Shown: one piece after another, positions 44,342 through 54,822 of the stretch
How the letters are laid out: every line of letters begins with the position of its first letter
Numbering within the stretch: position 1 is the stretch's first letter
NCBI RefSeq assembly: GCF_036785885.1
Contig: NC_092323.1
Location: forward strand, 6,266,001-6,330,000
Reading direction: 5' to 3'
Source: Coffea arabica
Lineage: Eukaryota > Streptophyta > Magnoliopsida > Gentianales > Rubiaceae
DNA length: 64,000 nt
Notes under the pieces: generated by a model
Told to the model about the DNA's origin: nothing
The model's input: only the letters and a program-made list of their open reading frames with translations
Database searches by the model: none
Translations under genes and position numbers: made by a program

Positions 44342-47300
44342 GGAAAAACAGAACAAAGACCGGATTATTATCAAAAAAAGAGTTACTGGTTTTTTAATTT
44401 GATGGTCATTATCAAGGGGGTTTTTGCAGGGTTTGAGGGAGGTTGCTGAAGGGGATAAGGTGACAAAAATGCAAATATCGAGCGCTTGATTACTGGAGTA
44501 AAAGATATTTCTGCAGGAAGAAAACTACATCCAGTCTTAAAAAAATGGGTTCAAATGCAAAAATCAAGTGCTTGATAACTGGGTCTGAGGTCCATTAAGT
44601 GATGGGCTTAAAAGGAATCCAATCCATTCACTAGCCCATCATTCTCCCGTTTTAAAAGCGCAGATTGATCAGGGATTTATTTTCAAGAATTCTGTTAAGC
44701 CATGCCATGCGTAACCAGTCAAGCATACAAAAGTAGAGGCTTAAATTTGTATGCCAACTACTTGTTCTGTGATCTTATGAGGACGATTTCATTCTTCATT
44801 CATTAGACCACGTTGAAAGTCGCATAAGCAATTGAAACAGATCATAATAGACTGATTGCTGTGTCGACAAAAAAAAAAAAAAAAGAAGACATGGGATGGC
44901 ATGAAGTCTTATTCTGGGAGGGGGCCAAAAAAAAAAAAAAAGAGCTGCCTTCATCCTTGGTTTCTTTTTTTTTTTTTTTTTTCAACAAACGTTCAACCTT
45001 GGTTTCTACCTTAGCAAAAAATGCTACTACTTGTTAACCTAAGATTGCTAAGAAATTGAAAGTGGGCTTTTGAGTGTTTTGCGAAGTCTTTAATTCAATG
45101 AAACCATGACTTTAATATCTTGAAGCTGATAGTTTGGTGGAAGTCCAATGGGACAGCCGGGGTGGAACAAGCTTCAAATTACCCCATGGAAGAATTGAAG
45201 ATTAAAAAAATAAGTGGCTTTGTGAAAAGGTTTAGGCTTTATTAAGTACTTGTGAGTTGTGATCTCTTTTACTTCACCGACGATCAACAGATTGAAACCT
45301 GGATGACGTTATAACCAGCAATTTTTCAGTCAGTTCTCACTTTACAACTCTCAGCTATCATTGTTGCCTTTTTCCCTGACATTATTGGTTTTGTCGGCCC
45401 CTAACGAGCAGATGATTCCCTATTTTTTACTGGACTGGGCAATCTTACCTCAAGTCCGGTCAGCTGATGTTTTATCCGCTGCTAGTAGTAGTACTAAACA
45501 AGATTGTAAAGAAGCCAAGCCAGCATAGATTCTCCTCGTTAAAGATTAAGCGTTCTTTTAATATTGCTCAAGCTGTGTGTTTCTTACAAAGGGCAATACT
45601 TTTCTTGCGTGTACCCCAATGCGGCTGAAACTTGTGTAGGATGTTCTTGGAACTATGTGAACGGAAGTTTCTTGCTCTACATCTCATGGCTGTCAGTTGG
45701 GCCTAACTGCCTTTTTAGTGCAAGATTGTGGTGGATGATAGTGATGACCCTTTCATTTATAAAGGTATAATTAAGGAAAATGGGCTCCAAAATAGGCAAT
45801 AATTTGAAGCATGACCACTTGTAAGATTATTGTCCGCTCGTGGGCCTGATAATCTTATCATGTCTCTTCCAGTTACAGGTAGGTGCTGCATAATGTTCAA
45901 GATGTACAAAATTTTTCTGCCTTTTCCCTTGTCTAACGGACGGAAATGATTGGTAGATAGGAAATTATTGTCAATTAGAAAAAAATAGAGAATTGTAACA
46001 TTCGGTTGAAGATCCTGATGGAGAATTGGAAGTTGCCTGTGCAGAACATCAGGTGATTGAGGAGCACTAGTTAATCAATTTACTGGAATAAGGTAAAATT
46101 GGATTCGTGGGGACTTCCAGAATGCGGTTCTATACTTAAATTACAGGGTCAACTTGGTAAGGCCTGCGCATCTGGACCATAAAGAAAGTCTTTCTTTCCA
46201 CTAGTAATCTTTTGGAGCCATGATACATGAATATGATATATACTAAACTACTGATACCAAATCCACCAATCAATTCTGTGTTTCATGATCAGTCAGCATT
46301 CAACAGGATTTTTTTCTTTTCCGTTTTTTTGGGATTGGTATCATTGGAAAGCAGCTGTTACCAGTTATATTTCGACAACAGCCATTACTACTGCTTAGGA
46401 TAGGTACAGCGTCAGATTTATTACAGTAAATTCTCAAGAACATGATAACAACTACTCCTAGCTCTAACTGCTTAAATTTGCTAGCTTTTAAAGTCAGTAG
46501 GTCCTGGGAGCATAGTGAAATCGATTTCAAGATATAGAATAAAGAAGAATGACCTCTTTCTTTTGCGGATAGCTAGCCTAGTACGGTAACTCCAGGGTCC
46601 AGACCTGAAGCGAAGACCAGTTGATGAATTTTACCAACTGAATCACAGAGGTGGACTGGTTGTTTGATGGACTCTTTGGGGCTCTTAATGCCTGTATCTA
46701 AGGCTACTTTTCAACTTGGAGTAAGTCAGGCTGTGTTACCAGGGTAAAGTTGAGATTAGGACAACAGATGGACCTACCAGATGCTTCTTGTCATGAAAGT
46801 TGAAAAAAGGGGTTTTGCTTCTAAACTAAAAAAAAAAAAAAAAAAGGCGGATAATATTAGCATATCGATAACTGGATAACAAGTAATAACTCATCGGACG
46901 TATGATTTTTCATGAACGCCAGCATAGGCCATGTGTGAAGTGGCTCAGCTTGTTGGTCCCTTTTTAAAGTGTAAGGTGCCTTGTTTTGTTGGTATCCCCC
47001 AGCCCTGATTTGCTTTCCACAGCCAATAGAGAATTGGTAATCTGGGGATTATGAAAAAGGAGATTGGCACTTTTGTGGATGAAAACATTTTGCATATGGA
47101 ACTTCTAACCATTTAGGCTCCTCTCATCCTTTCGACCCGGCTCCCTAAACTCACAACCACACACACTTTTTAACTAGAAAATCTTTTTCCTTCTATTTGA
47201 CCCCATTATTCTCCTAAATGTGCCTATAATGCTAACCCATGTATGGCGGACACCTCCAGCCAGAACAGGGGGTCTATTGTGGAATTTCACTCAGTTGATG

Positions 47301-47571
47301 ATTGCTTGTAAATGCAGATGATAAGTGCGTCGTTATGGACCGAAATTGGAGTTGATACTCTCATGATTTGATTGTTCACTTGTGATTTTGTTTAGTTAAT
47401 CAAGAGGAATGTGGAAAAAAAAATTAACAAAAGAGACATGCTGCTTAGTTCTAAGATAAGATTACCACGAAGTACTGCATGAGAGTTGCTCGTCTAACTT
47501 TGCCAAATATCACTCGTTTGTGACGTGCATAAACATAAAAGTACTTGGTCGAGGTCTTTTGATTATTCACT
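44342..47571. other. Intergenic region between RNC1 and the NPH3 gene
   Basis: RNC1 and the NPH3 gene are transcribed away from each other over 3.2 kb. The stretch has several poly(A)/poly(T) tracts (about 44870-44985 and 46829-46846) and a tiny poly(T) insertion with a target duplication (44966-44996). Frames of 60-76 codons have no domain. No gene is supported. Confidence 0.5.
44966..44996 (-). mobile_element. 31-bp poly(A) retroposon stub with 11-bp target duplication
   Basis: A T-run of about 17 followed by CAACAAACGTTCAA is flanked by perfect direct repeats CCTTGGTTTCT at 44955-44965 and 44997-45007. This is the structure left by a severely 5'-truncated, L1-type retroposition whose tail lies on the minus strand. 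A chance slippage duplication is the alternative. Confidence 0.55.
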
Positions 47572-50500
47572 ATGGGGGATGCTGAGTTCCAAGCTGCTGG
47601 ACAATCCACAAGTCCCAACATGTCTAGTAAGAAGAAAGAGCTTCTTTCCACTGCTATGAAGAGAACTAGTGAATGGTTTGATCTTCTTTCGACTTTGATT
47701 CTCATTCAATTGTTTATTGTGTGCTATTTTCGTGACAATTTGGACCAAAAAGAAGACTAAAGTTGGTGCAATGAATTATCAACAGGATCTTTTCGCAGGA
47801 GATTCCAAGTGATGTTATTGTTCACGCTGGAGGAACGCCCTTCTCTCTGCACAAGGTAACGTGTATTTTTTCCTGTTGGTTGTGCTCATGATATATTTCT
47901 ATGACGGCCTGCTTGTTCTTTTTTCTGTGAAGTCTCTGGATGTATTCGGTTGCCATGGTTGGAGACTTGTTAGCTTTTGTGTATTTGATTAAACATGTAA
48001 TTTAGACATCAGGTGCTGAGAGTTGGAGCAACTTAGCAATGATCGTTTTCTACTTTTAAGATTAAAGAACTTGTCTTTACATCCCGTACAGTTCCCACTG
48101 GTCTCAAAGTGTGGATACATAAGGAAATTGGTCTCTGAATCCAATGATGCTGATCTTTCTGAAATTGAAGTTCCTGACATTCCTGGTGGAGCAGAGGCGT
48201 TTGAACTTGCAGCAAAGTTTTGTTATGGAATAAATTTTGAGATAAGTACAGAAAACATAGCCATGCTTAGATGTGGTGCTGAGTATCTTGGGATGACGGA
48301 GGACTATGCTATTGGAAATCTAGTTGGAAGAACCGAAGCTTACCTAAATGAAGTGGCACTCAAAAGCCTTGCAAGTGCGGTTTCCATTTTGCATTCCACA
48401 GAAAGTTTTCTTCCGGTGGCAGAGGAAGTAAAATTGGTTAGCCGGTGCATAGACACAATTGCTTATATAGCCTGCAAAGATAACCAATTTGCTACATCAG
48501 GTAGGGCAGACAGTGGCAACCATGGCATAAATTCCTCAATGGTGTTTCAACCTAAAGCAATTGTTGATTGGTGGGCTGAGGATTTAACTGTCCTTAGAAT
48601 TGATATGTTCCAACGGGTGCTTATTGCGATGATGGCTAGGGGATTTAAACAATATTCCCTTGGTCCAATACTGATGCTATATGTGCAGAAATCACTTCGA
48701 GGTTTGGTGAGATCTCAAACCCCCACAAATTTTGATTATTTGGCTTAATTAGAAATGTACGTAATTGACTTCACTTTTCTCCACAGGAAATATTTGGAAA
48801 GGGAAGGAAAAAAATTGAGCTGCGACAAGAACATGAGAAGAGGGTTGTTTTAGAAACAATCGTTAGTCTTCTACCGAGAGAGAAGCATTCCTTGTCCGTC
48901 AGCTTTCTCTCGATGCTGCTTAGGGCTGCAATTTATCTGGAAACGACGTTTGCTTGCAGGCTTGACTTGGAGAAGAGGATAGCTTTGCAACTAGGACAGG
49001 CTGTGCTAGATGATCTCTTAATTCCCTCGTACTCTTTCACTGGAGACACACTATTCGACGTGGAGACAGTCCAGCGGATAATGATGAATTATCTAGATCA
49101 TGAAATGGAGGGGCACAGATCAGGACTTAATGCAGATGAAGATCTTCTTTCTCCTCCTACTGGCATGGAAAGAGTAGGGAGGCTAATGGAGAATTACCTT
49201 GCTGAAATCGCTTCTGATCGAAACTTGTCTGTTTCGAAGTTTGTTGGTCTTGCTGAACTCTTACCTGAACGTTCAAGAATCACAGAAGATGGCATGTATA
49301 GGGCAATTGACATCTATTTAAAGGTATGCGCTCTCGCATTTATATATCCGCTGGTCCCGTGATGGGTTACAAGCTAAAATTGTACGTTGATGTGCTTAAA
49401 TTTATTTCTCATTACTTTCATGTCAGTTCTAGCCCTACACTTGCATTCGTGATTCGTCTTATCTTCTGATTCACAAGTGAGTGAATTGGAAATATCGTGT
49501 TGCTATTTATGGCAACTCCTGAATGTTAAATCCTTTCATGATGAATTTCATTCGGTTAGGTGTGTTAGTCAGATTGGCATTCATCTGCCTGAACCTCTGA
49601 TAGTAATTTGGTTATACCTCTCCTTAATCTTCAATATCACCGCGTCAGACAAACAATGTAGAGTGGAAGAGATACAAGGAAATAGAGCAGGGAAAGATAA
49701 TTGAGAGAAAAATGCAGAAAAGGAAAATCCATCATCAATCTGATTATTTTTAATATACTCCTCCATTCCAGCATCGTTCATAAATCCATGAAATTCCCTT
49801 ACTGTGTTAATAAACTTGTTGAGACTAATTTACATGACTATTTTCATGTGAACGGAGGGTTGCGGTCGAAATCTCTGTTTTCAATTTTTTCCACCAAAAA
49901 GCAAAGGGCCAACAAAGAGCTGTAGAGTAAGTGCACATCTAGGCATGCCTTGCGATATACAAGGCAGCATAAATTACCATGAAAATGTCATGTCGGGCTT
50001 ATTATTAATCTTCAGCCATGCAACGGGGCAAATAATGAGGAAAGAGATCTAGTAACACCCAATATCATAGTTTAACCTACTCCCCAAATGCTTACTCGTC
50101 CCCACTGCCACATCTCATCGACTGTTTTTTGACCCATTGCAGACGCTAACAAAATCTTGCTGTCTTGAATTTCAAAAACTAAAGAAAACGTTTATCATAA
50201 TTTAAGCTTTTCTGCCCATTCCACCCAAGAACATGTGTATCATAATATAAGTAAATAACTTGTATCATTAGTCTCTGCTAATCATCATACCAGATGAACA
50301 TTTTTGGGAGTAATCTCTTTAGATTGTTGAGTTCTGGGGATTTTTCAGGCTCATCCTGCATTAAGTGACATGGAGAGAAAGAAAGTCTGCAGCGTAATGG
50401 ACTGTCAAAAGCTGTCCAGGGAAGCCTGCGCTCATGCAGCTCAGAATGATCGACTTCCGGTTCAAACTGTCGTTCAAGTGCTTTACTATGAGCAACAACG

Positions 50501-50885
50501 CCTTCGGGAGGCCGTCGATGGCACGGAAGGTGAAACCCCTAATCTTGCCCTCAAGGTAAATCAGCACCCTGCTGGCAGCCACACAGCTCCACAAGAACTC
50601 TCAAGCTTGCGAAAAGAAAATCAGGATCTGAAATTGGAACTAGTGAAAATGAGAACAAGATTGCGAGAACTTGAAAAATCTTCAGATAAATCCTATGCAG
50701 CCAGTCCCTTGGTTATCACTCTTCCCTCTGCTGAGAAACCTCCATTGCCTAGAAAATCACTCATCAGTTCTGTCTCGAGAAAACTGGGCAAGATTAATCC
50801 ATTTCTTCGTGCTGATGCACTTTTCCCTTCAAATGCAAAAGTTCGGAGCAAACCTAGCAAGGATCGGAGGCATTCCATATCATAA
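47572..50885 (+). CDS. NPH3/RPT2-like BTB/POZ protein
   Basis: Five exons (47572-47675, 47786-47855, 48092-48706, 48787-49323, 50349-50885) give 620 residues. A BTB/POZ domain starts at about residue 36 (SDVIVHAGGTPFSLHK ends at 58) and continues across the exon 2/3 junction. The NPH3 domain follows, from about QPKAIVDWWAEDL to the LPVQTVVQVLYYEQQRLRE block. A coiled coil (LSSLRKENQDLKLELVKMR) lies at about 520-548, then a basic, Ser-rich tail with SRKLGKINPF. The protein ends RRHSIS; S618 is third from last with Arg at -3, the arrangement at which NPH3 and RPT2 bind 14-3-3 proteins. The family links light or auxin-transport kinases to CUL3 ubiquitin ligases at the plasma membrane. The exact member is not certain; an At5g67385 relationship is suggested by gene order. 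Confidence 0.92.
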
Positions 50886-52168
50886 CAACGCTGGTTTGTC
50901 TCTTCTCCCTTGGGCTCTTTTCGTGTTTGATGTATAATGTGATACTATTACAATTGCACATTTGAAGAGAATTAACGGTTGTGAAGAGCACCATAAAGAT
51001 TTTGTATATTTTCTGGTTACTTTCATCTCTTCCCCCCTCTTTTTTGGGTGATGTTGATGTAAATCACGTTTGCACTCTATTGTGCTTGAGGTGTGTATTG
51101 TAAATGGAGATCAATGTAAATTCCCAAGTCTTCCCTGTGCAGTATGCTTCAGTTTTCCAGGATTTTCGACACTCCAAGAGAACAGATTCAGATTATGCAA
51201 ATTTATTTGTTCTGCTGAACTTGAATCCAGCCGGCAGATGGTTGCTCTCTAGTCGGGAATGATAGGCACCGGCGACCCAGTGGTGTATCGTGTCAGCCGA
51301 CATATTAGTTCAATGACTTCAATCTAGGAAAGCGATTCTGGGGACCTAAAAGTTCAGCATCTGGTTATTGGAACCGGTGGGGTACGTATCTGGTTAATTG
51401 AAACCAAAAATACACAGGCTACAAGTGTTCTCATCATGTCCATTGGTCCACGTCCGAGGCAAATTATTGTAGAACTTCAAATAGGAGGATCATTACATCA
51501 TTGAACTTTCTGGTTCAAAGATTGGATGAGTTCAACCAACTTTGAGAGAGAGAGAGAGAGAGAAGTCGATCATATACATTATTGCTGGGAGCCTTATTTA
51601 ATTGGAATTAGGAATCTTGATGTTCATTTGGTGGCAGACAAATTGTTGGATATAATTTCCATGTGGTAGTTGGAGAACCAAAGAACATAAAATAGAATAC
51701 AAGCTAGAAACGAAAGTATTGAATCACCAACGGTGTCTCAAAATTTCTTTTGTCAAAACTCAAAAAGCAAGTTCGTTTAGATCAGATTCCTCATATCTTC
51801 TTTGAGTAGTATATTGCGGAAAATCTGTCTCTACTTTTCATTGAAAGCCCCCAGCAGCCAAGTATGTGATCCAATTCAACTCATGCAGATGTCCTCCTCC
51901 CGTTCATTGTCCCAAAATAATACTACCCCAGATTCCTTGTGCCCGTGAAATTGGTGTTATGGCCTATGGGAGGCCTTGGATAGCTGAAGTCGGAATCTAA
52001 GGCCAATTGATGTGGACGCCCGAGCGTCCTTTCAGGAAAAAATAGGCCGATCGAGCACAACCTAATCAAGTACAGCAGGCTGTGTGGCCTGCGGGGTGGG
52101 AAAGTCAGATGTCGTATGATCAAAATTTACACTCTTCCAACTTTTTGATGTTCTAAAGAATACTTATA

Positions 52169-52332
52169 TTAGTCTCACATCGGGGTTCAGTCCCACATCG
52201 GGGTTGTTAGGGGGGTTTGGGGTAGTATATTAGTCTCCTGAGGAACCACAAGAGTTGCCGGCTTTTGTGATTTCCTCGGGATTTCGGTTAGTTTATTACC
52301 AAAAAGTCTGTTAACTTGCTTGGTAAAAAAAA
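52169..52332 (+). mobile_element. Short retroposon with plant snRNA-type USE and TATA, 14-bp target duplication
   Basis: A perfect 14-bp direct repeat, AAAGAATACTTATA, lies at 52155-52168 and 52333-52346. The enclosed DNA ends in an A-run, so it looks like an L1-type retroposition product. Its 5' part has GTCTCACATCGG (52172-52183) and GTCCCACATCG (52190-52200), the latter a perfect match to the plant snRNA upstream sequence element RTCCCACATCG. A TATA-like TAGTATATTA follows about 24-26 bp downstream, the spacing of Pol III-type plant snRNA genes. After it comes a strong hairpin, arms GAGGAACCACAAGAG and CTTTTGTGATTTCCTC (52240-52277), and a second small hairpin TTACCAA/TTGGTAA. It does not match U1-U6 sequences that I know. 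Confidence 0.7.
52190..52232 (+). promoter_or_regulatory. USE plus TATA, snRNA-type promoter pair
   Basis: RTCCCACATCG at 52190-52200 is followed by TATATTAG from 52227. Plant U6/U3 (Pol III) genes place these about one helical turn closer than Pol II snRNA genes; the spacing here fits the Pol III class. Whether it is active is unknown, and there is no T-run terminator at the expected 3' end. Confidence 0.5.
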
Positions 52333-52345
52333 AAAGAATACTTAT

Positions 52346-52494
52346 AGGCCTTGTTTGGTTTGCTTGTTTTCGTCGAAAAATATTGTCATTTTTCGTGATC
52401 ACATTTTCCTATCACTTTTTTCCCTCACATATATTAAATCGCTACAGTAATTTTTTCATGAAAAATGACGAAAAATGCAATCCAAACACAACCT
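52346..52494. mobile_element. GGCCTTGTTTGG/CTACAGTA MITE
   Basis: Left end TAGGCCTTGTTTGGTTTGC and the complement of the right end (TAAGGTTGTGTTTGGATTGC) are inverted repeats about 150 bp apart. The interior has CGCTACAGTAA as in other copies. It abuts the right target duplication of the retroposon, sharing its final bases. Confidence 0.6.
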
Positions 52495-53070
52495 TACGCT
52501 GGGAGAGGATGGGAAATGCAGGGAAAATCCTCCGAATGAGAAGAGAAAAAGAAGGGTTCAATCGGGCGAAAAGCTGATTCCTTGAAAAATACAAATGATG
52601 ATGCAGTGTCATATTTGCGAGTGACGCGACACCCTCAAACACCAAATGTCTTTTCAAGTACCAGCAGAAATTTAGGCACGCCCAGCAACTATTGGACTAT
52701 TCATGTCATGGATTGGTTTCGCATGTGGGACGGGACGGTGGTGTGTTGTGGACTCTTAAGATTCCCATACAGATATTTTTGGGGACTTCTTTAGGACGTC
52801 CTGTCCGTTAAACCAAACAAGGCTTAATTATACCTCAGTGAGTTACGGCTGGGCTGCCGATGTTAATGAGGCGTGGACTTGACTGGAAAAAGAACAGGAT
52901 GCCGAGTATTAGCATGCTACATACAGACCAGACGTACTATTCCAGATGAGGAAGGACAATTAAATCTACAAGCAGGATTTAAAACTGAGTTGAAATTTTA
53001 TCAAACTATCACCATAATCAGCCGATAAGAATCAGTCTAAAATATTTTCATACCGACTCTAGATGATTTT

Positions 53071-53834
53071 TCAACTCGTGTTAAGACTCAAAGCTTGTAA
53101 AAGCCAAGGAGGATTACTATGTCTGTCTTGTCTCAATTGCTCCTCAATGTCAGAACTTTTCTTCCTTGAACCTAATAAACTAGGATTGGAACCGGGCAGC
53201 TCTAATCCCCATTTCCTTCCAATAAATTCTTCTCGAATTGCATTTGTCCTCTGATGATTAATTAGACCTGAATTTGTCCTCTTTATATTGCTGGATCCTG
53301 TGGAGGAAGAAGAAAAACTCGCTGCAGAATCTGAAGGGATTGACATCTCCAAAGATTTTCTCCTTCCACAGTTACTCGACGGGCCAATGCCTAATGTCAG
53401 CTCCAGCTCACTTTCATCATCAATTCCTGCCGTCCCATTCCGTTCGATTCCCTGAAAGTAATCGTCAACGGGAAGTTCCAAATCAAGGCCCAGTCGCGGC
53501 CTTTTCTCTACATCTGCATGATGATCATTTGTCTGATTTGATATACTAACAATCTTGAGATTCCGTGTATCTGAATCTTGGCCGTGTTTCTGGCTGCTTG
53601 CAATCTTCTTCATTAGCAGCTTTTGAATTTGATATAGACGGTGTAGTTCATAAACCTGCACAACCAATACCATGAATCTCGGGAACTGAAACCTTTTAAA
53701 GCCAAGGAAACTCAAAATCAACGGAAACTAGTCAGTATATATAGTCAACCGACCTGCTCTCTAAATGTTTCCTCATGCTTCAACATGGCCGTCTTCATAT
53801 ATTCCTTATCGTACGGATTAAGAAGCTTCTCCAT
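53071..53834 (-). CDS. 221-residue plant protein with LxLxL (EAR-like) motifs
   Basis: Two exons, right to left (53754-53834 and 53071-53655). Exon 1 encodes MEKLLNPYDKEYMKTAMLKH, and its junction restores EETFREQVYELHRLYQIQKLLM, a continuous amphipathic helix probably forming a coiled coil. The middle contains LGLDLELPV (about 82-90) and LELTLGIG (111-118), which match the LxLxL pattern of EAR repression motifs. A Ser-rich stretch follows, and the protein ends PWLLQALSLNTS. I recognise this as a plant-specific family of unknown function (Arabidopsis database entries for relatives carry unreliable names). A role as a TOPLESS-recruiting nuclear factor is inference from the LxLxL motifs only. 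It faces the NPH3 gene tail to tail. Confidence 0.85.
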
Positions 53835-54797
53835 TCAAGATGATCAGATGACTTTGTATACTCCTTTTTAGGCTATCTTTGACTGGTGGAGAAACCCTAC
53901 AAGGTCACTTGTGCTGAAACTGGAACTGGATCTTGTGTCTAGCTAAAACACATTCTTCTCACAATTTGACCTGTAAAAAAAAAATGCAGAAAACGGCATA
54001 AGATTCATGAAAAGTTTCCGTATAGGATCAGTAGAGAGAGCATATTTCATACGAATTTGAAACACAATCTTGGTGACTGAATAAATCTAGATCTTCTCAG
54101 TGTAAACCGATTGCTTTTTCCTTCTTTGCAACAGTAAGTTAGCACTGCCAGACTGCCACAGGGACTGGGACTGGGACTGGGACATCTTAATGATGGTATA
54201 TACATATATCAAGACTCACAACATTGTACAGTCATCATTCGCATTGAGAAAGTGCCTTGACGCATTTTGTACCGAGAAATTTATCTGAAAAAGAAGCTGC
54301 ATTTTTTTGTTAGATTAAAATTCGAATTTTATTGGTGTGATTTAATTTCACTGATCATGTACCATAGCTGATGCAATGTGTACTTAAAAAGTGTACTGAA
54401 ACAAAAGATTTCCACTTAGACCTCATATTTTTCATGCCAATAAGATTTCTTGTTCTCTTGCACAATTTCCTAGTTACATGCTAGAATTGCCAGAACTTTT
54501 GTAGCTTCAGGTTTATTTACCTTTTTGTCACGTCCTAGTGAATACGGACGCCAACATTCGAGAAAGATGAAGAATTCTTTTCCTTCTTGCTCATCAAGTC
54601 AACCAGAAACCACATACAGTAACCAGTACTGTCGCACTCGGGGAAGCTGGTAAAGATGGGAAGAGAACTTCTTACCTTAGAAATTAATACATGTCTCGCA
54701 GAGTCATGAGCCGAAGAGACGAAGATCAAAATTTGGTGATTGTAAAACAAGGAAGATCTTGTAAGGAACTTGAAGAAAAGACGGGAGTTGCGTTGGT

Positions 54798-54822
54798 GTT
54801 GCTGTTGCTGTTGCTGTTGCTG
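54798..54822. repeat. TTGCTG hexanucleotide array
   Basis: Four tandem TTGCTG units lie about 1 kb upstream of the LxLxL gene start codon, possibly in its 5' UTR or promoter. Confidence 0.8.

Larger units (their letters stand above)
50886..53070. other. Convergent region between the NPH3 gene and the LxLxL gene, with a retroposon and a MITE
   Basis: The stretch holds both 3' flanks, a (GA)n tract near 51545-51563, a 164-bp retroposon carrying snRNA-type promoter elements (52169-52332), and directly after it a short MITE (52346-52494). A frame at 51923-52123 and others have no domain. No further gene is supported. Confidence 0.55.
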
